From JANXZO01 sp964355115 (GTDB lineage Bacteria; Bacteroidota; Bacteroidia; Bacteroidales; FEN-979), in NCBI GenBank assembly GCA_964355115.1, contig CAYHCQ010000059.1, positions 1 to 20,435 of the forward strand: 20,435 nucleotides of DNA, written 5' to 3'. A program made the position numbers and the translations under genes. A model generated the notes under the pieces. The model was not told the origin of the DNA and made no database searches. It saw nothing but the letters and a program-made list of their open reading frames with translations. Positions 1 to 9,100 of the stretch are shown in pieces; within the stretch, counting starts at the first letter, position 1; every line of letters starts with the position of its first letter.

Positions 1-4
1 AAAC

Positions 5-82
5 CGGACGGGCGGACAGGCGGACGGGTGGACGGGCGGACAAGCGGACGGGTGGACGGGCGGACAAGCGGACGGGTGGACG
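5..82. repeat. Octamer tandem array abutting the mannosidase stop codon
   Basis: There are ten units of 8 bp (the last is cut to 6 bp) with consensus CGGACGGG and variants TGGACGGG, CGGACAAG and CGGACAGG. From about 21 the variants recur in the fixed order CGGACGGG, TGGACGGG, CGGACAAG, giving a 24-bp higher-order repeat. The array is strongly GC-rich. It ends on the base before the minus-strand stop codon (TGA, 83-85) of the GH38-like gene, so it is the immediate 3' flank of that gene. The four bases before position 5 do not continue the pattern, so the left end may be real, but the window edge prevents certainty. Confidence 0.95.
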
Positions 83-3000
83 TCACCGTAGCACCACCCT
101 TACAAACTTCGTCTCATATGGATTAAACCGAAGGTATGAGGCTTTGTACCCTTTCAGTGCCTTGGGATACTTCTCCCATAAAAGTTGTAGGGGTTCCCCG
201 AGCACATTGACCTCGCTGACAGAGGTTGCCGGAACAGCCCAGGAGAGTGTGGTGGCGGAGGAGAACACGGCTTCAACGATCACCGAATCGGCCTTCCCGT
301 TCACCTCCCTGAATTGCATTACGATGGATCTGTTGTCGCTGGCAGGGTGTGCCGATACCATCAGCAGGTTACCCAGGTTTGAAGCCGTGAATGAACGCGG
401 GATCAGAATTGTATCCTTGTCCCCGGCCGGGAAGATCCGGGTTAGCATGGGGATGCGGTTACCCCAACCAAATTTTGTTGCGGCAAGGTTTGAAGGGTCG
501 CCTGAAGAGGTAACCTGGTAGTTCCATTTCAGCTCTCCCTGCTGGCTGGCCAGGAAGTTGGTCGTCCAGTAGTTGTTGAGCACCCAGGAGTAGATGCCGT
601 TGGATGCAGGATAAGGGATGGCGGATGACGGATGACGGATGGCGGATGACGGATCGCTGAGGGGGTTGAATTTGCCAAGGTTGATATCACCGAGTTGAAC
701 AAGCGGGATTTCGGGGGAGACAAAGATGATCTGTGCGCTGTCGCTGCGCACCGCCACAAAATTCTGGATTCCCTGCCAATCGGAGGCTGAGCCGGGGATC
801 TGCTCCTTGCCCGCCATCACCGTTCCGCCGGCCACTTCGTAAACCAGTTTTCCTTTGTCGAGCTGAAACGGGAAGGCTACATAAACTCCTTCGGGATCGG
901 TTACCGGGAGTTTTTTCATCGAATAGCAAAATTCAACCTTTTTTTCGTGGTTGTAAAGGCGGATTTCACATTTCACGCCATCCCTATCAGCGCAACCAGG
1001 CACCTGGCCGGTAATTGTAATGCTTTTCCAAACCGGCCCTGAAGTTATTCCGGAAACCCTTATGCCGTTCCAGGGTGTTCTTGTGTATTCATCGAGCCGG
1101 AGTTGTTCCAGTTGCCCGCGATTTTTCCCGAGCCTTTCATAGATAAACTCTCCGAGGCCATACTTTGATCCGGCTTCTGTGAGGTTTTTATTCAGCTTTT
1201 TATCAAAAAATCCGCTGACAGTTCCCCTAAGAGGATCGATTGTAAACCGGTAGTCTTCGTTTTCCAGAATACCGGCAAACGGTTGTTCCTTTAATTCATT
1301 GCGCAATTCATCACTTATCAGTATACGCAGAGTTACATAACCCATGGGCGGAATATCCTTTACGAACAGGGTCCAGTAGGTGCCATCTTCGCGCGCCATC
1401 ACCTGCTGTGCCGGCACTTCACGGTTCCCAGGGTCAAGGATTCGAAATTTTCTATCCTTCGGCAATATCTGGTGGTCAATGTAAAGTGTAACCAGGCCTG
1501 ACCGTACCCAATTCAGGGTATTTATTACTGTAATTACCGGAACATTGGTCCTTGGCAGAAATGGCTGCACTAAACCCATCACCTCTTCGCGGAGCAGATA
1601 GTTTTTCTTCACCGCCTCCCACACATATGACTCTTTTTCACCAAGTTGCACAACAGAATTCTCGCACAGCGGATCGGTAATGCTTTCGGCAGCTCCGAAA
1701 GTATGTTCATCGTAAAAGGAGATGTCGTCGGTGATCTGTTCGTTGAGGCGGTTGATATGTTCGTTTGGCGCTGCTCCCAGGATGGCAGCCATGGCACGGA
1801 GTCCCTGGTTGGCAATGTAGTCGGAATGGGCCTTGCGGGCATAGGCTGTCTGGATAGCGGCCGAACCGAAACCATCCATCCACCAGTCGGGCCAGGCACC
1901 CCGTACCACCGGCATTTCGTCAGCATGATTTTTCTTCATATACGCCGGGTAAACTGAGATGGTCGACAACTGCAGTTTAGGCCAGACGTAGGTCTGATTC
2001 CACTTCTCCACAATTTTACAGGCCGTGGTCGAAGGCGGGGAGTTATCGGTGAGGTAGCCACTGAACTGGATAGCATAATGATCAAAGGAAAATCCTCTCT
2101 TTTTGACATCCTGGAGGTGCCCAAGCAGATTTTGTCCGAAGGTCTCCAGATTGGCCAGTATTCCAAGTGAGTTGGCCCACATGTAATGTTCGGGACGGTT
2201 GACCAGGATACGATTTCCGGAGGGCGACTCCCACCAGAAGGTTGTAGGTTTGCTGAATGGCTTCAGCGCCCTGTGGGTATTCTGGGCCATGTTGAGGTAG
2301 CTGATCCCGGCGCCCGACAAATAATCGACCAGGCACCAGGGCACACCGTTGATGTCGCTCTGCATGGCCGCGTTGACAGGCAGTCCCATTTCACGAAACA
2401 TCGCAACCGGCTGCAAGGTAGCGGCAATAGTGGTTTCATCTGCCAGGTCGGAGGAGTTGAGAAAAAGACCCGCCAGTTCAATCCGTCCCTCGTTTACCCG
2501 CCGTTTGAGACGCTCTACCTGACTGGATGGGCGGGTTTTCAGGTACTCTCTTACTGCCCACGATGTTTCGCAAGTCCAGCGGAACCTGGCTGCATCAGGC
2601 AGTGAGTCGGTCTGGTCGCAGTAGTCGAGGGCATAGTCTATATACCTCAGATGTTCGGGCAGTATCTCTGTTTGCGGACGTGTATAGCCGATATCAGTAT
2701 GGGTATGCTGAACAAGGTAAATGTTCCAGTGTCTTACCGGTTCGGTATTAAAATCAACTGAATAGGGCTCCCTGCCGCTGATCTTTACCGATGCGGTTTG
2801 TGTCGTTTTTCCGGAAGTTTCGGGAACCAGTAACTGAACCCTGTTGTAGCCGGGCTGCAGTGTGAAAGGGGTAATTTTCCCGCCCTGCTGTTCTACGGTT
2901 CCTTTAACGGGATCGCCGAGATGGATGAAATTAAAAACGATTGAAAAGTTGCTATGTTCTTTACCCTTGACTACTACCTCTTCCTGCGTGACGGAGAGGT

Positions 3001-3562
3001 TTTCTTCCACTCCGGCTTCGAATGTCATGTACCAGGTTCGGCTTCCTGCCGATTCCCCAACCACCCTGATAACCTGGCTTTTCCCCGGGGAGACCATCGA
3101 AACCGGAAGCGAGAGGATCGCATAGCCCATGGCATCTTCATACTTATCGATCATGGTGGTTCTAAAAGTCAGACTGGCACCATCGCGCCCCTTGACAATC
3201 AAGGGTTTCAATTCAGCTACCGGAGGATTTGAGAAGGAGAGACAATAATTTTCATTCACATATAATTTAAATGTATGACCATTTGTTGTGGCATCAATTC
3301 CAAAAATCCAGATGAGGTTAACAACCGGAGTTCGCAGCAACCCGGGCAGGGGGTCTGTTTCCCATTCGATATATTGCACCGAATCGATCGACCTCGCCAG
3401 CAGGGAGGTTGCTACACCGGGCTGAGGCGAGTGATAACCGAAACCGCCACCCTTGATGGATGAGGCATAACCTTTAAAGAATTGTCCGGGCCAGGTAGTG
3501 GTTTTTTGGCCCGAAGCCGACAGTGCAGCCAGGAGCAGAATTGAGATCAGAAGTCGGTTCAT
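83..3562 (-). CDS. Exported GH38-type alpha-mannosidase-like glycoside hydrolase
   Basis: The 1159-residue protein starts with a signal peptide (about residues 1-18, ending ASGQ), so it is probably periplasmic or surface-exposed. A beta-rich N-terminal region (about 20-275) precedes a GH38-like catalytic domain. That domain opens with HTHTDIGYT (286-294), matching the family's metal-binding H-x-D-x-G motif (H288 and D290). D403, in QSDINGVPW, fits the nucleophile/metal ligand, and H620 in YDEHTFGA is the likely fourth ligand. A long C-terminal beta region (about 690-1159) follows, interrupted near 971-984 by residues encoded by a 7-bp tandem array. GH38 enzymes are retaining, usually zinc-dependent alpha-mannosidases. 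The motifs here diverge from the classical lysosomal/Golgi forms, so exact specificity is open. It is the second gene of an operon, 36 nt after the fucosidase. No T9SS tail is seen at the C-terminus. Confidence 0.85.
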   Translation of the reverse strand: MNRLLISILLLAALSASGQKTTTWPGQFFKGYASSIKGGGFGYHSPQPGVATSLLARSIDSVQYIEWETDPLPGLLRTPVVNLIWIFGIDATTNGHTFKLYVNENYCLSFSNPPVAELKPLIVKGRDGASLTFRTTMIDKYEDAMGYAILSLPVSMVSPGKSQVIRVVGESAGSRTWYMTFEAGVEENLSVTQEEVVVKGKEHSNFSIVFNFIHLGDPVKGTVEQQGGKITPFTLQPGYNRVQLLVPETSGKTTQTASVKISGREPYSVDFNTEPVRHWNIYLVQHTHTDIGYTRPQTEILPEHLRYIDYALDYCDQTDSLPDAARFRWTCETSWAVREYLKTRPSSQVERLKRRVNEGRIELAGLFLNSSDLADETTIAATLQPVAMFREMGLPVNAAMQSDINGVPWCLVDYLSGAGISYLNMAQNTHRALKPFSKPTTFWWESPSGNRILVNRPEHYMWANSLGILANLETFGQNLLGHLQDVKKRGFSFDHYAIQFSGYLTDNSPPSTTACKIVEKWNQTYVWPKLQLSTISVYPAYMKKNHADEMPVVRGAWPDWWMDGFGSAAIQTAYARKAHSDYIANQGLRAMAAILGAAPNEHINRLNEQITDDISFYDEHTFGAAESITDPLCENSVVQLGEKESYVWEAVKKNYLLREEVMGLVQPFLPRTNVPVITVINTLNWVRSGLVTLYIDHQILPKDRKFRILDPGNREVPAQQVMAREDGTYWTLFVKDIPPMGYVTLRILISDELRNELKEQPFAGILENEDYRFTIDPLRGTVSGFFDKKLNKNLTEAGSKYGLGEFIYERLGKNRGQLEQLRLDEYTRTPWNGIRVSGITSGPVWKSITITGQVPGCADRDGVKCEIRLYNHEKKVEFCYSMKKLPVTDPEGVYVAFPFQLDKGKLVYEVAGGTVMAGKEQIPGSASDWQGIQNFVAVRSDSAQIIFVSPEIPLVQLGDINLGKFNPLSDPSSAIRHPSSAIPYPASNGIYSWVLNNYWTTNFLASQQGELKWNYQVTSSGDPSNLAATKFGWGNRIPMLTRIFPAGDKDTILIPRSFTASNLGNLLMVSAHPASDNRSIVMQFREVNGKADSVIVEAVFSSATTLSWAVPATSVSEVNVLGEPLQLLWEKYPKALKGYKASYLRFNPYETKFVRVVLR
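611..659. repeat. In-frame heptamer array inside the mannosidase gene
   Basis: Five clean 7-bp units (ATGGCGG or ATGACGG on the plus strand) run from 618 to 652, with degenerate units at 611-617 and 653-659. Three heptamers make 21 bp, or seven codons, so the minus-strand protein shows a near seven-residue repeat (SSAIRHP then SSAIPYP, about residues 971-984). Units of this sequence create no stop codon in any minus-strand frame, which may be why the array is tolerated inside an open reading frame. Confidence 0.9.
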
Positions 3563-3598
3563 AAAAGGTTGTTAAATGAAAAGCAGACCCAGATGTCA

Positions 3599-5659
3599 TC
3601 AATAACAGAACAACCAGGATTTAGGCAGGAGTTGCTTGCTCATTTTCTGGGTTTCGACAAATATTTTCAGTCCTGCGCTTCCGGTGCGGTTAAAGTATCC
3701 GACACGGATTTTATGATATCCCTTCTTCAGGGCCACGGTTCCACTCCGTTCCTGCGCCCCGTGCAAACCGTCATTCTTTACCACATGAGCGAAGTCGATG
3801 AACAGGTTGCTTCCGTCGTCAGACTCGGTGTAAAATTTGTAGACCTCTGTCTCCGGGATGAGGATGTATCCTGTATATGCGAATAAGAAGTTGAAATCCT
3901 GATTCCTCGTACCAAAGGTGAAGTCCTTGAGGATTCCCTCCTTCAGCGGCTTCATCTTGCTGTAGTCGGGCAGGCTGTCCCAGGCACCTTCAAAATACTT
4001 ATACTGAATACCCTCGCGGAGTTTCTCTTTATCCACGGCATTGGCCGTACGCGGATGCACCGGCAAAAATTCACGGGTGGAGATGCTGCTTACCGGTTTG
4101 CCATCGCGGAAGCAGCGTGCATTTATCACACTCCATTCTTTTATGTACAGCGGTGCTTTATACAATTCCGAGGTTGCGTTTGGCTCTGATTTATTTGACG
4201 TGTAGCGGATCTCTACATTCTCCCTGGAGGAGGAGAGGATAACTTTCAGTGAGTCGACAAAGGTATCGAATCCCGATTCGATCGCCGGTGGCTGGGTCAG
4301 GTCGAGTTTACCCTTCAACCCGAGAACCACAACGCTGTTGATCTTGTCGGGACAGGCGGCCGGAAGGGTGATCACCAGTGCATCCTCAACACGAGTTACT
4401 GTCAGTTCCTTGTGCCCGGGATCTGCGAGCAGGTAAGCTGTAACAGGCTCATTAAGCAGCCCTGGAACGGTAAGCTTTCCATCCTTTGGCCAGTTGAAGA
4501 TATGGAGGTAGAGGGTGGCGCCTGATTTTGTATCTTTCCTTGTACATCTCCCCCAATCCAAAGAGGCAAATGGACTTGCCATGGTTCCGTATATTGCTTC
4601 ACCGTTCACCTTCATCCAATTTCCGACGGAATCGAGCCGGCCGATACTCTCCTGGGGAATTGTTCCGAGTGCAGTGGGGCCCACATTCAGGAGGTAATTG
4701 CCACCCTTGGAAGCGATGTCGGCAAGCATCTGCAGGATCTCTTTCGTGGATTTGAATTTTTTGTCGGCTTTGTTATAGCCCCAGTGGTCATTCATGGTCA
4801 TGCAGGTCTCCCAGTCGACCCCGGGCAATCCTGTGGCAGGTATCTGCTGTTCGGGCGTTCCGAAATCACCTCCAAAAGCGCCTTGTTTGGTAAGTCCCTC
4901 CATATCGAGACGACCAGCCCCTACCCGGTTGTTAACAATAACCCCGGGCTGAAGGCTCCTGACATAACGATAAATTTCCTTTCCGTATGTTTCGTTCCAT
5001 GTACTTTCCCATTCTCCGTCGAACCACAAAACGCCGATGTTCCCGTAATTGGTAAGCAGCTCCTTGAGCTGGGCTTTCATGTATTTCACATACCGGTCAT
5101 AATCGGCGCCATCGGCAGAGCGGTCCTTCTCCCAATCCCGGCGAGGAAGGTAATCGGGATGGTGCCAGTCCATAATAGAGTGGTAGAAGCAAAACTTCAG
5201 TCCCTGTTTTTTACAGGCAGCAGCCAGTTCCTTCATCGGATCGCGTTTGAAAGGGGTAGTCATGATGTTGAAGTCGGTTTGCTTCGTGTCGAACATACAA
5301 AACCCGTCGTGGTGTTTGGAGGTGATGACTATGTACTTCATCCCCGCGTCGCGTGCCATTTTCACCCATGCCTCGGCATCAAAATCTGCGGGGTTGAACT
5401 GAGTCCTGAACTGGTCGTAGGTATTCAGGGGGATCTCTGCAGAGGTGCGGATCCATTCACCATATCCGGTCTTCCCGTTCCACTCACCTGCAGGCACGGC
5501 ATAGAGGCCCCAATGGATGAACATTCCAAACCGGGCATCCCGCCACCAGTCCATGCGGTTGTCGAGAGAAGGCGGCGGAGCTGTTTCGTCCTGAGTGAAT
5601 GCAGGCAACACTAACAGAAGAGCAAAACATAGCGGAAGTAGGGTCTTGTAGAATTTCAT
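3599..5659 (-). CDS. Exported alpha-L-fucosidase (GH29) with CHB_HEX-like and PA14-like C-terminal domains
   Basis: The 686-residue protein hydrolyses terminal alpha-L-fucose from glycans (inferred from family). A signal peptide covers about residues 1-22 (ending PAFTQ). The GH29 barrel (about 25-370) shows the family hallmarks RFGMFIHWGLY, SKHHDGF and LWFDGEW, where D214 is the expected catalytic nucleophile. A beta-sandwich follows. Residues about 457-535 resemble the chitobiase/hexosaminidase C-terminal domain (IRYTSNKSEP, NARCFRDGKP). About 550-680 is PA14-like (YTESDDGSNLFIDF, GYHKIRVGYF), a likely carbohydrate-binding module. It is the first gene of a two-gene operon with the GH38-like enzyme 36 nt downstream. 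The ATG is fixed by the signal peptide directly after it. No convincing consensus promoter was found upstream, although the leader is AT-rich. Confidence 0.95.
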   Translation of the reverse strand: MKFYKTLLPLCFALLLVLPAFTQDETAPPPSLDNRMDWWRDARFGMFIHWGLYAVPAGEWNGKTGYGEWIRTSAEIPLNTYDQFRTQFNPADFDAEAWVKMARDAGMKYIVITSKHHDGFCMFDTKQTDFNIMTTPFKRDPMKELAAACKKQGLKFCFYHSIMDWHHPDYLPRRDWEKDRSADGADYDRYVKYMKAQLKELLTNYGNIGVLWFDGEWESTWNETYGKEIYRYVRSLQPGVIVNNRVGAGRLDMEGLTKQGAFGGDFGTPEQQIPATGLPGVDWETCMTMNDHWGYNKADKKFKSTKEILQMLADIASKGGNYLLNVGPTALGTIPQESIGRLDSVGNWMKVNGEAIYGTMASPFASLDWGRCTRKDTKSGATLYLHIFNWPKDGKLTVPGLLNEPVTAYLLADPGHKELTVTRVEDALVITLPAACPDKINSVVVLGLKGKLDLTQPPAIESGFDTFVDSLKVILSSSRENVEIRYTSNKSEPNATSELYKAPLYIKEWSVINARCFRDGKPVSSISTREFLPVHPRTANAVDKEKLREGIQYKYFEGAWDSLPDYSKMKPLKEGILKDFTFGTRNQDFNFLFAYTGYILIPETEVYKFYTESDDGSNLFIDFAHVVKNDGLHGAQERSGTVALKKGYHKIRVGYFNRTGSAGLKIFVETQKMSKQLLPKSWLFCY

Positions 5660-5697
5660 GGCTAGAATTTAATAAATAATACGGGGTGTAAAAATAG

Positions 5698-5728
5698 CAA
5701 AAAGCCGGACATGCAAGGCTGCAGCCGG
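5698..5728 (-). terminator. Weak terminator-like hairpin between the small ORF and the fucosidase gene
   Basis: Read on the minus strand, CCGG and TGCA (5728-5720) can pair with TGCA and CCGG (5715-5705) around a 4-nt loop, with a 1/3-nt internal loop, followed by CTTTTTG at 5704-5698. This resembles a weak intrinsic terminator lying after the minus-strand small ORF and before the fucosidase start. The stem is short and imperfect, so it may be fortuitous. Confidence 0.3.
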
Positions 5729-5751
5729 TGGAGATTATCAGCAGGAAGGGG

Positions 5752-5997
5752 TTAAACCTCGATCATCACTGCGGTAGAATCGGTTCTGATTCCAACGAAA
5801 TCAAACGAAGACCACTGATCAAACACTGTTATTTTCCCTACTTTGCTCATTTTCCAGATTTTTCCCGGACGTGGTTTTCTGGCCAGGCCATAATGATAGG
5901 TAACATCGACCGGACGGGCAACCAATGCATCCAGACCTGAAACTGCAAGCGGGCTGGTATTATCAGCATCCACACAATTAATAGTAATAATGCTCAT
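5752..5997 (-). CDS. Hypothetical small protein, 81 aa
   Basis: I do not recognise this protein. It starts at an ATG (MSIITINCVD); an in-frame TTG eight codons earlier (6021) is an alternative start. There is no signal peptide or membrane segment. The sequence is of mixed composition, with a basic patch (ARKPRPGKIWKMSKVGK, about residues 39-55) and a hydrophobic C-terminal end (TAVMIEV). In favour of it being real are protein-like composition, sensible codon choice and the lack of any better gene in the roughly 500 bp between the divergent fucosidase and sensor kinase genes. A weak terminator-like hairpin follows it, so it may be transcribed apart from the glycosidases. The opposite strand has a 70-codon ORF with less protein-like composition. 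Confidence 0.6.
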   Translation of the reverse strand: MSIITINCVDADNTSPLAVSGLDALVARPVDVTYHYGLARKPRPGKIWKMSKVGKITVFDQWSSFDFVGIRTDSTAVMIEV

Positions 5998-6139
5998 GGT
6001 ATTTGTATTAGGGACGTTCAAAGAAATATATAATCAGGTTTGCCATAACTCACGTGTATAGAATTTACATGAGATCATTTAAACAACTATGAACATGCAA
6101 CTAAATTAATAATAATTCTGTTTAGAAAATAATATTTTA

Positions 6140-6147
6140 TATTTTTG
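6140..6147 (+). promoter_or_regulatory. Bacteroidota-type -7 box upstream of the sensor kinase gene
   Basis: TATTTTTG is an exact match to the Bacteroidota -7 consensus TAnnTTTG. It lies 20 nt before the ATG at 6168, which would give a very short leader. The -33 element is weak: TCTG at 6117-6120, 19 nt upstream, is one base away from TTTG. The rest of 5998-6167 is AT-rich with no other feature recognised. In such AT-rich sequence a chance match is possible. Confidence 0.45.
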
Positions 6148-6167
6148 ATAGGAAAAATATAGTTTTT

Positions 6168-9100
6168 ATGAACTGCTGTTCCTATTATAAACTTCTTGCA
6201 ATTTGTTCGCTCTGGATTTTCAGCGCTGTGCTTTCAGCCCAAAACCAGGACAATGGGTTTTATGGCACCCGGTTCAATGCTAAACAATGGACTGGCAGTG
6301 ATGGTTTACCGTTGATGGTTCAGGCCATGGCACAAACCAAGGACGGTTCTTTGTGGATAGGAACCGAATCGGGCTTGTATAGATTTGATGGACATACCGT
6401 TACCTTTTTCAACCGGCATACAACGAAAAGTTTGATTGAGGACGATTGTGGTGTTCTTTACGTTGCCCGCGACAGCAGTCTCTATTGCGGCATGTACAAC
6501 GGTTTACTCTGCAGATATAAAAACAGTCAGTTTGATGTAATCGGGAACAAAACCGATTTTAATTCCAAAACCATTAAAGGAATTGTGGAGGACCGACAGG
6601 GGTGTTTATGGATTGCAACTTATGGAGCAGGACTGATAAAATACCAAAATAAAAAATTCACTACCATTGGCACAGGGGAGGGGCTTGCTTCCATGAAGGT
6701 TGGTTGCCTGAGCCTGGGCAGCGGAGATGATATCTGGATGGGTACTACAAATGGACTCTATCAGATAAGAGATGGAAAAATTCGTCATTATGGGGGTAAG
6801 GATGGAATTGACGAAATTAATATTACCACATTGTACCTCGATTCTTCAGGGGCATTGTGGATTGGCAGCAAACAAGGGGCAGTTATCAGATATTTATCCG
6901 GAAAGTTCGAAAAATTCAAGGAGTTGAATGCCCTTGAAGGCACCCCGATTAATGCATTTCATGAAAGTCAGGATGGGTTTTTATGGATTCTGACCCGTGA
7001 ATCAGGCATAGTGGTTTTTAACCCGGGACGTACATCGATGACCCCTGTAGACAATGACCTGGGGCAATCAGGCTATTCTGCCACCTCGATCATTACCAGT
7101 CAGGAAGGCGATATTATTATTGGCACACAGGGAAATTCCATTTTGCGACTACGCAACAACCTGCTCAAATCTTTTACAACGCTGGATGGATTACCGGATA
7201 ACGCAGTGATGGCGATATTTAAAGCCCGGAACGGAGATATCTGGGTGGGCAGTGAATCGGGTAAAATAGCCTGCTATCGAAAGGGCAGGTTCCTTGATAT
7301 GTCGTCGCGGTTCGGGATTGTTGGCGCCCCCGTATTTTCAATAGGGGGAGGCAAAGACAACTGGATCTGGGTCGGAACCTATGGTAAACTTGTCGGGTCG
7401 GACGGAACAAACCGGAAGGTAATCAACGCAGGCTTAACTTTGCCTAACACTATGTTTCATGCCGTGTATGTTGCCCGGGATGGAACTTTATGGGCTGGAA
7501 CTGATGAGGGCATCCTGATGATCAAGGATGGGCAAACCAGAAAATTATCCCTTTCTGACGGGCTGTCCGATGTAAAGATATTTTGCTTTCTGGAGGCTAA
7601 AGATGGCTCCATGTGGGTTGGGACACAGGAGGGTGGAATCAACGTCGTCAACAAGGGCATAATAAAGACCATTTCCAGAAAAGAAGGCCTGTCCGACAAC
7701 ATGATCCTTTGCATGTATGAGGATTCGACAGGCGCCATATGGGTTGGCACAGGGCACGACGGGCTGAACCATATTGATGGAAAAACTGGTAAAATCACCC
7801 AATTGGGATCTGTTTTAAGTTACCTTACAGCCATCACCCATATTGAAGAAGATCAAAACGGAAAGCTATGGATCGGGACAAATGGAGGTATCCTGGGAGT
7901 AAAGAGGTCTGAACTGGAGGCTTTTATTGCCGGAGGGTCCAGTGAGGTCAGGCTCACTCTCCTTGGTCCTGCTGAAGGTGTTGTGAGTGGTGATTGTCCT
8001 GGCGGCATTTTCCCGGCCGGATGCAGCACTTCAGATGGCATGTTCTGGTTTACAACTTTGGTAGGCATTGCAGAGGTAGATCCAAAAATAATTGGCACCC
8101 CATCTTACCATCCACGGATCACAATTCAGGAGCTTATCGTTAATAATGAACAGGTTCAGATTTCAGACAATTGTATACTCCCTGCAGGAGTGATGGATAT
8201 GGAGATAAAATACACTGCGCCCAGCTTTATTAATCCTGCAAACCTTGAATTCCGTTACAAACTGGAGGGTTATGACCAGCAATGGGTCGCCCCAACAATT
8301 AGACGTTCGGCATTTTATGGCAAACTTCCTCCTGGCGATTATGTATTCAATGTACAGGTAATGAACCATTATGGCCAATGGGATGAAAAATCAACAACCC
8401 TGCGAATTCACATTAACTCCTATTTTTACCAATCCAGTTGGTTTATTGCTCTGTGTATCCTGTTGGTAATTACTCTGTTTTATCTGTTCCTTAAGTACCG
8501 GCTCAAGCAGGTACGCGAGAAGGAGCTGGAGCATCTTGTTTTACTGCGAACCGAAGAGATCCGTAAACTGAACGATGAACTGGAGCAAAAGGTTATTGAC
8601 CGCACAGCACAGCTGGGTGCAACGAATGCAGAGCTGGAGGCATTTTCCTATTCGGTTTCGCATGATCTTAAGGCGCCGGTGCGACGAATTGAGGCACTGA
8701 TAGGTGCACTTCAGGAGGATTACGGGGATAAGCTGGACAGCCCTGCGCAGGATTTTCTGGTTAAAATATCCGAGTCTATTGGCACCATGAGCCTTCTTAT
8801 CGACGAGTTGCTCAAACTATCGCGCATAGCCCGGCAGGAGATCGAGCGAACCGATGTGAATCTGAGCAGTATGTCCGTCAAAATCCTGGAAAAACTAAAG
8901 GGCATTTACCCCGACCGGAATGTAATTTTCAATGTACAGCCCGACCTGGTGGTAGACTGTGATGCAAGGCTCATTCAAATTGCCCTTCAGAATCTGCTTG
9001 ACAATGCATGGAAATATACCGGACAAAAAGAGTTTGCCGAAATTTCAATCACAGCCGAACTCCAGGATGGAAAAACGGTTGTTGTCATCCACGACAACGG

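Noticed and set aside
83..3562. Mannosidase gene broken by repeat insertion
   Set aside because: The reading frame is continuous through the heptamer array, and metal-ligand motifs are present upstream of it in the protein.
3569..3886. 105-codon plus-strand open frame over the 3' end of the fucosidase gene
   Set aside because: It overlaps the PA14-like coding region antisense, and its composition does not look like an independent protein.
4784..5614. 276-codon plus-strand open frame opposite the fucosidase gene
   Set aside because: It is a shadow of the GH29 catalytic domain, with no start context or motif.
5728..5940. 70-codon plus-strand open frame opposite the small ORF
   Set aside because: The minus-strand frame in the same place has better start context and more protein-like composition. 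Both are unlikely to be genes.
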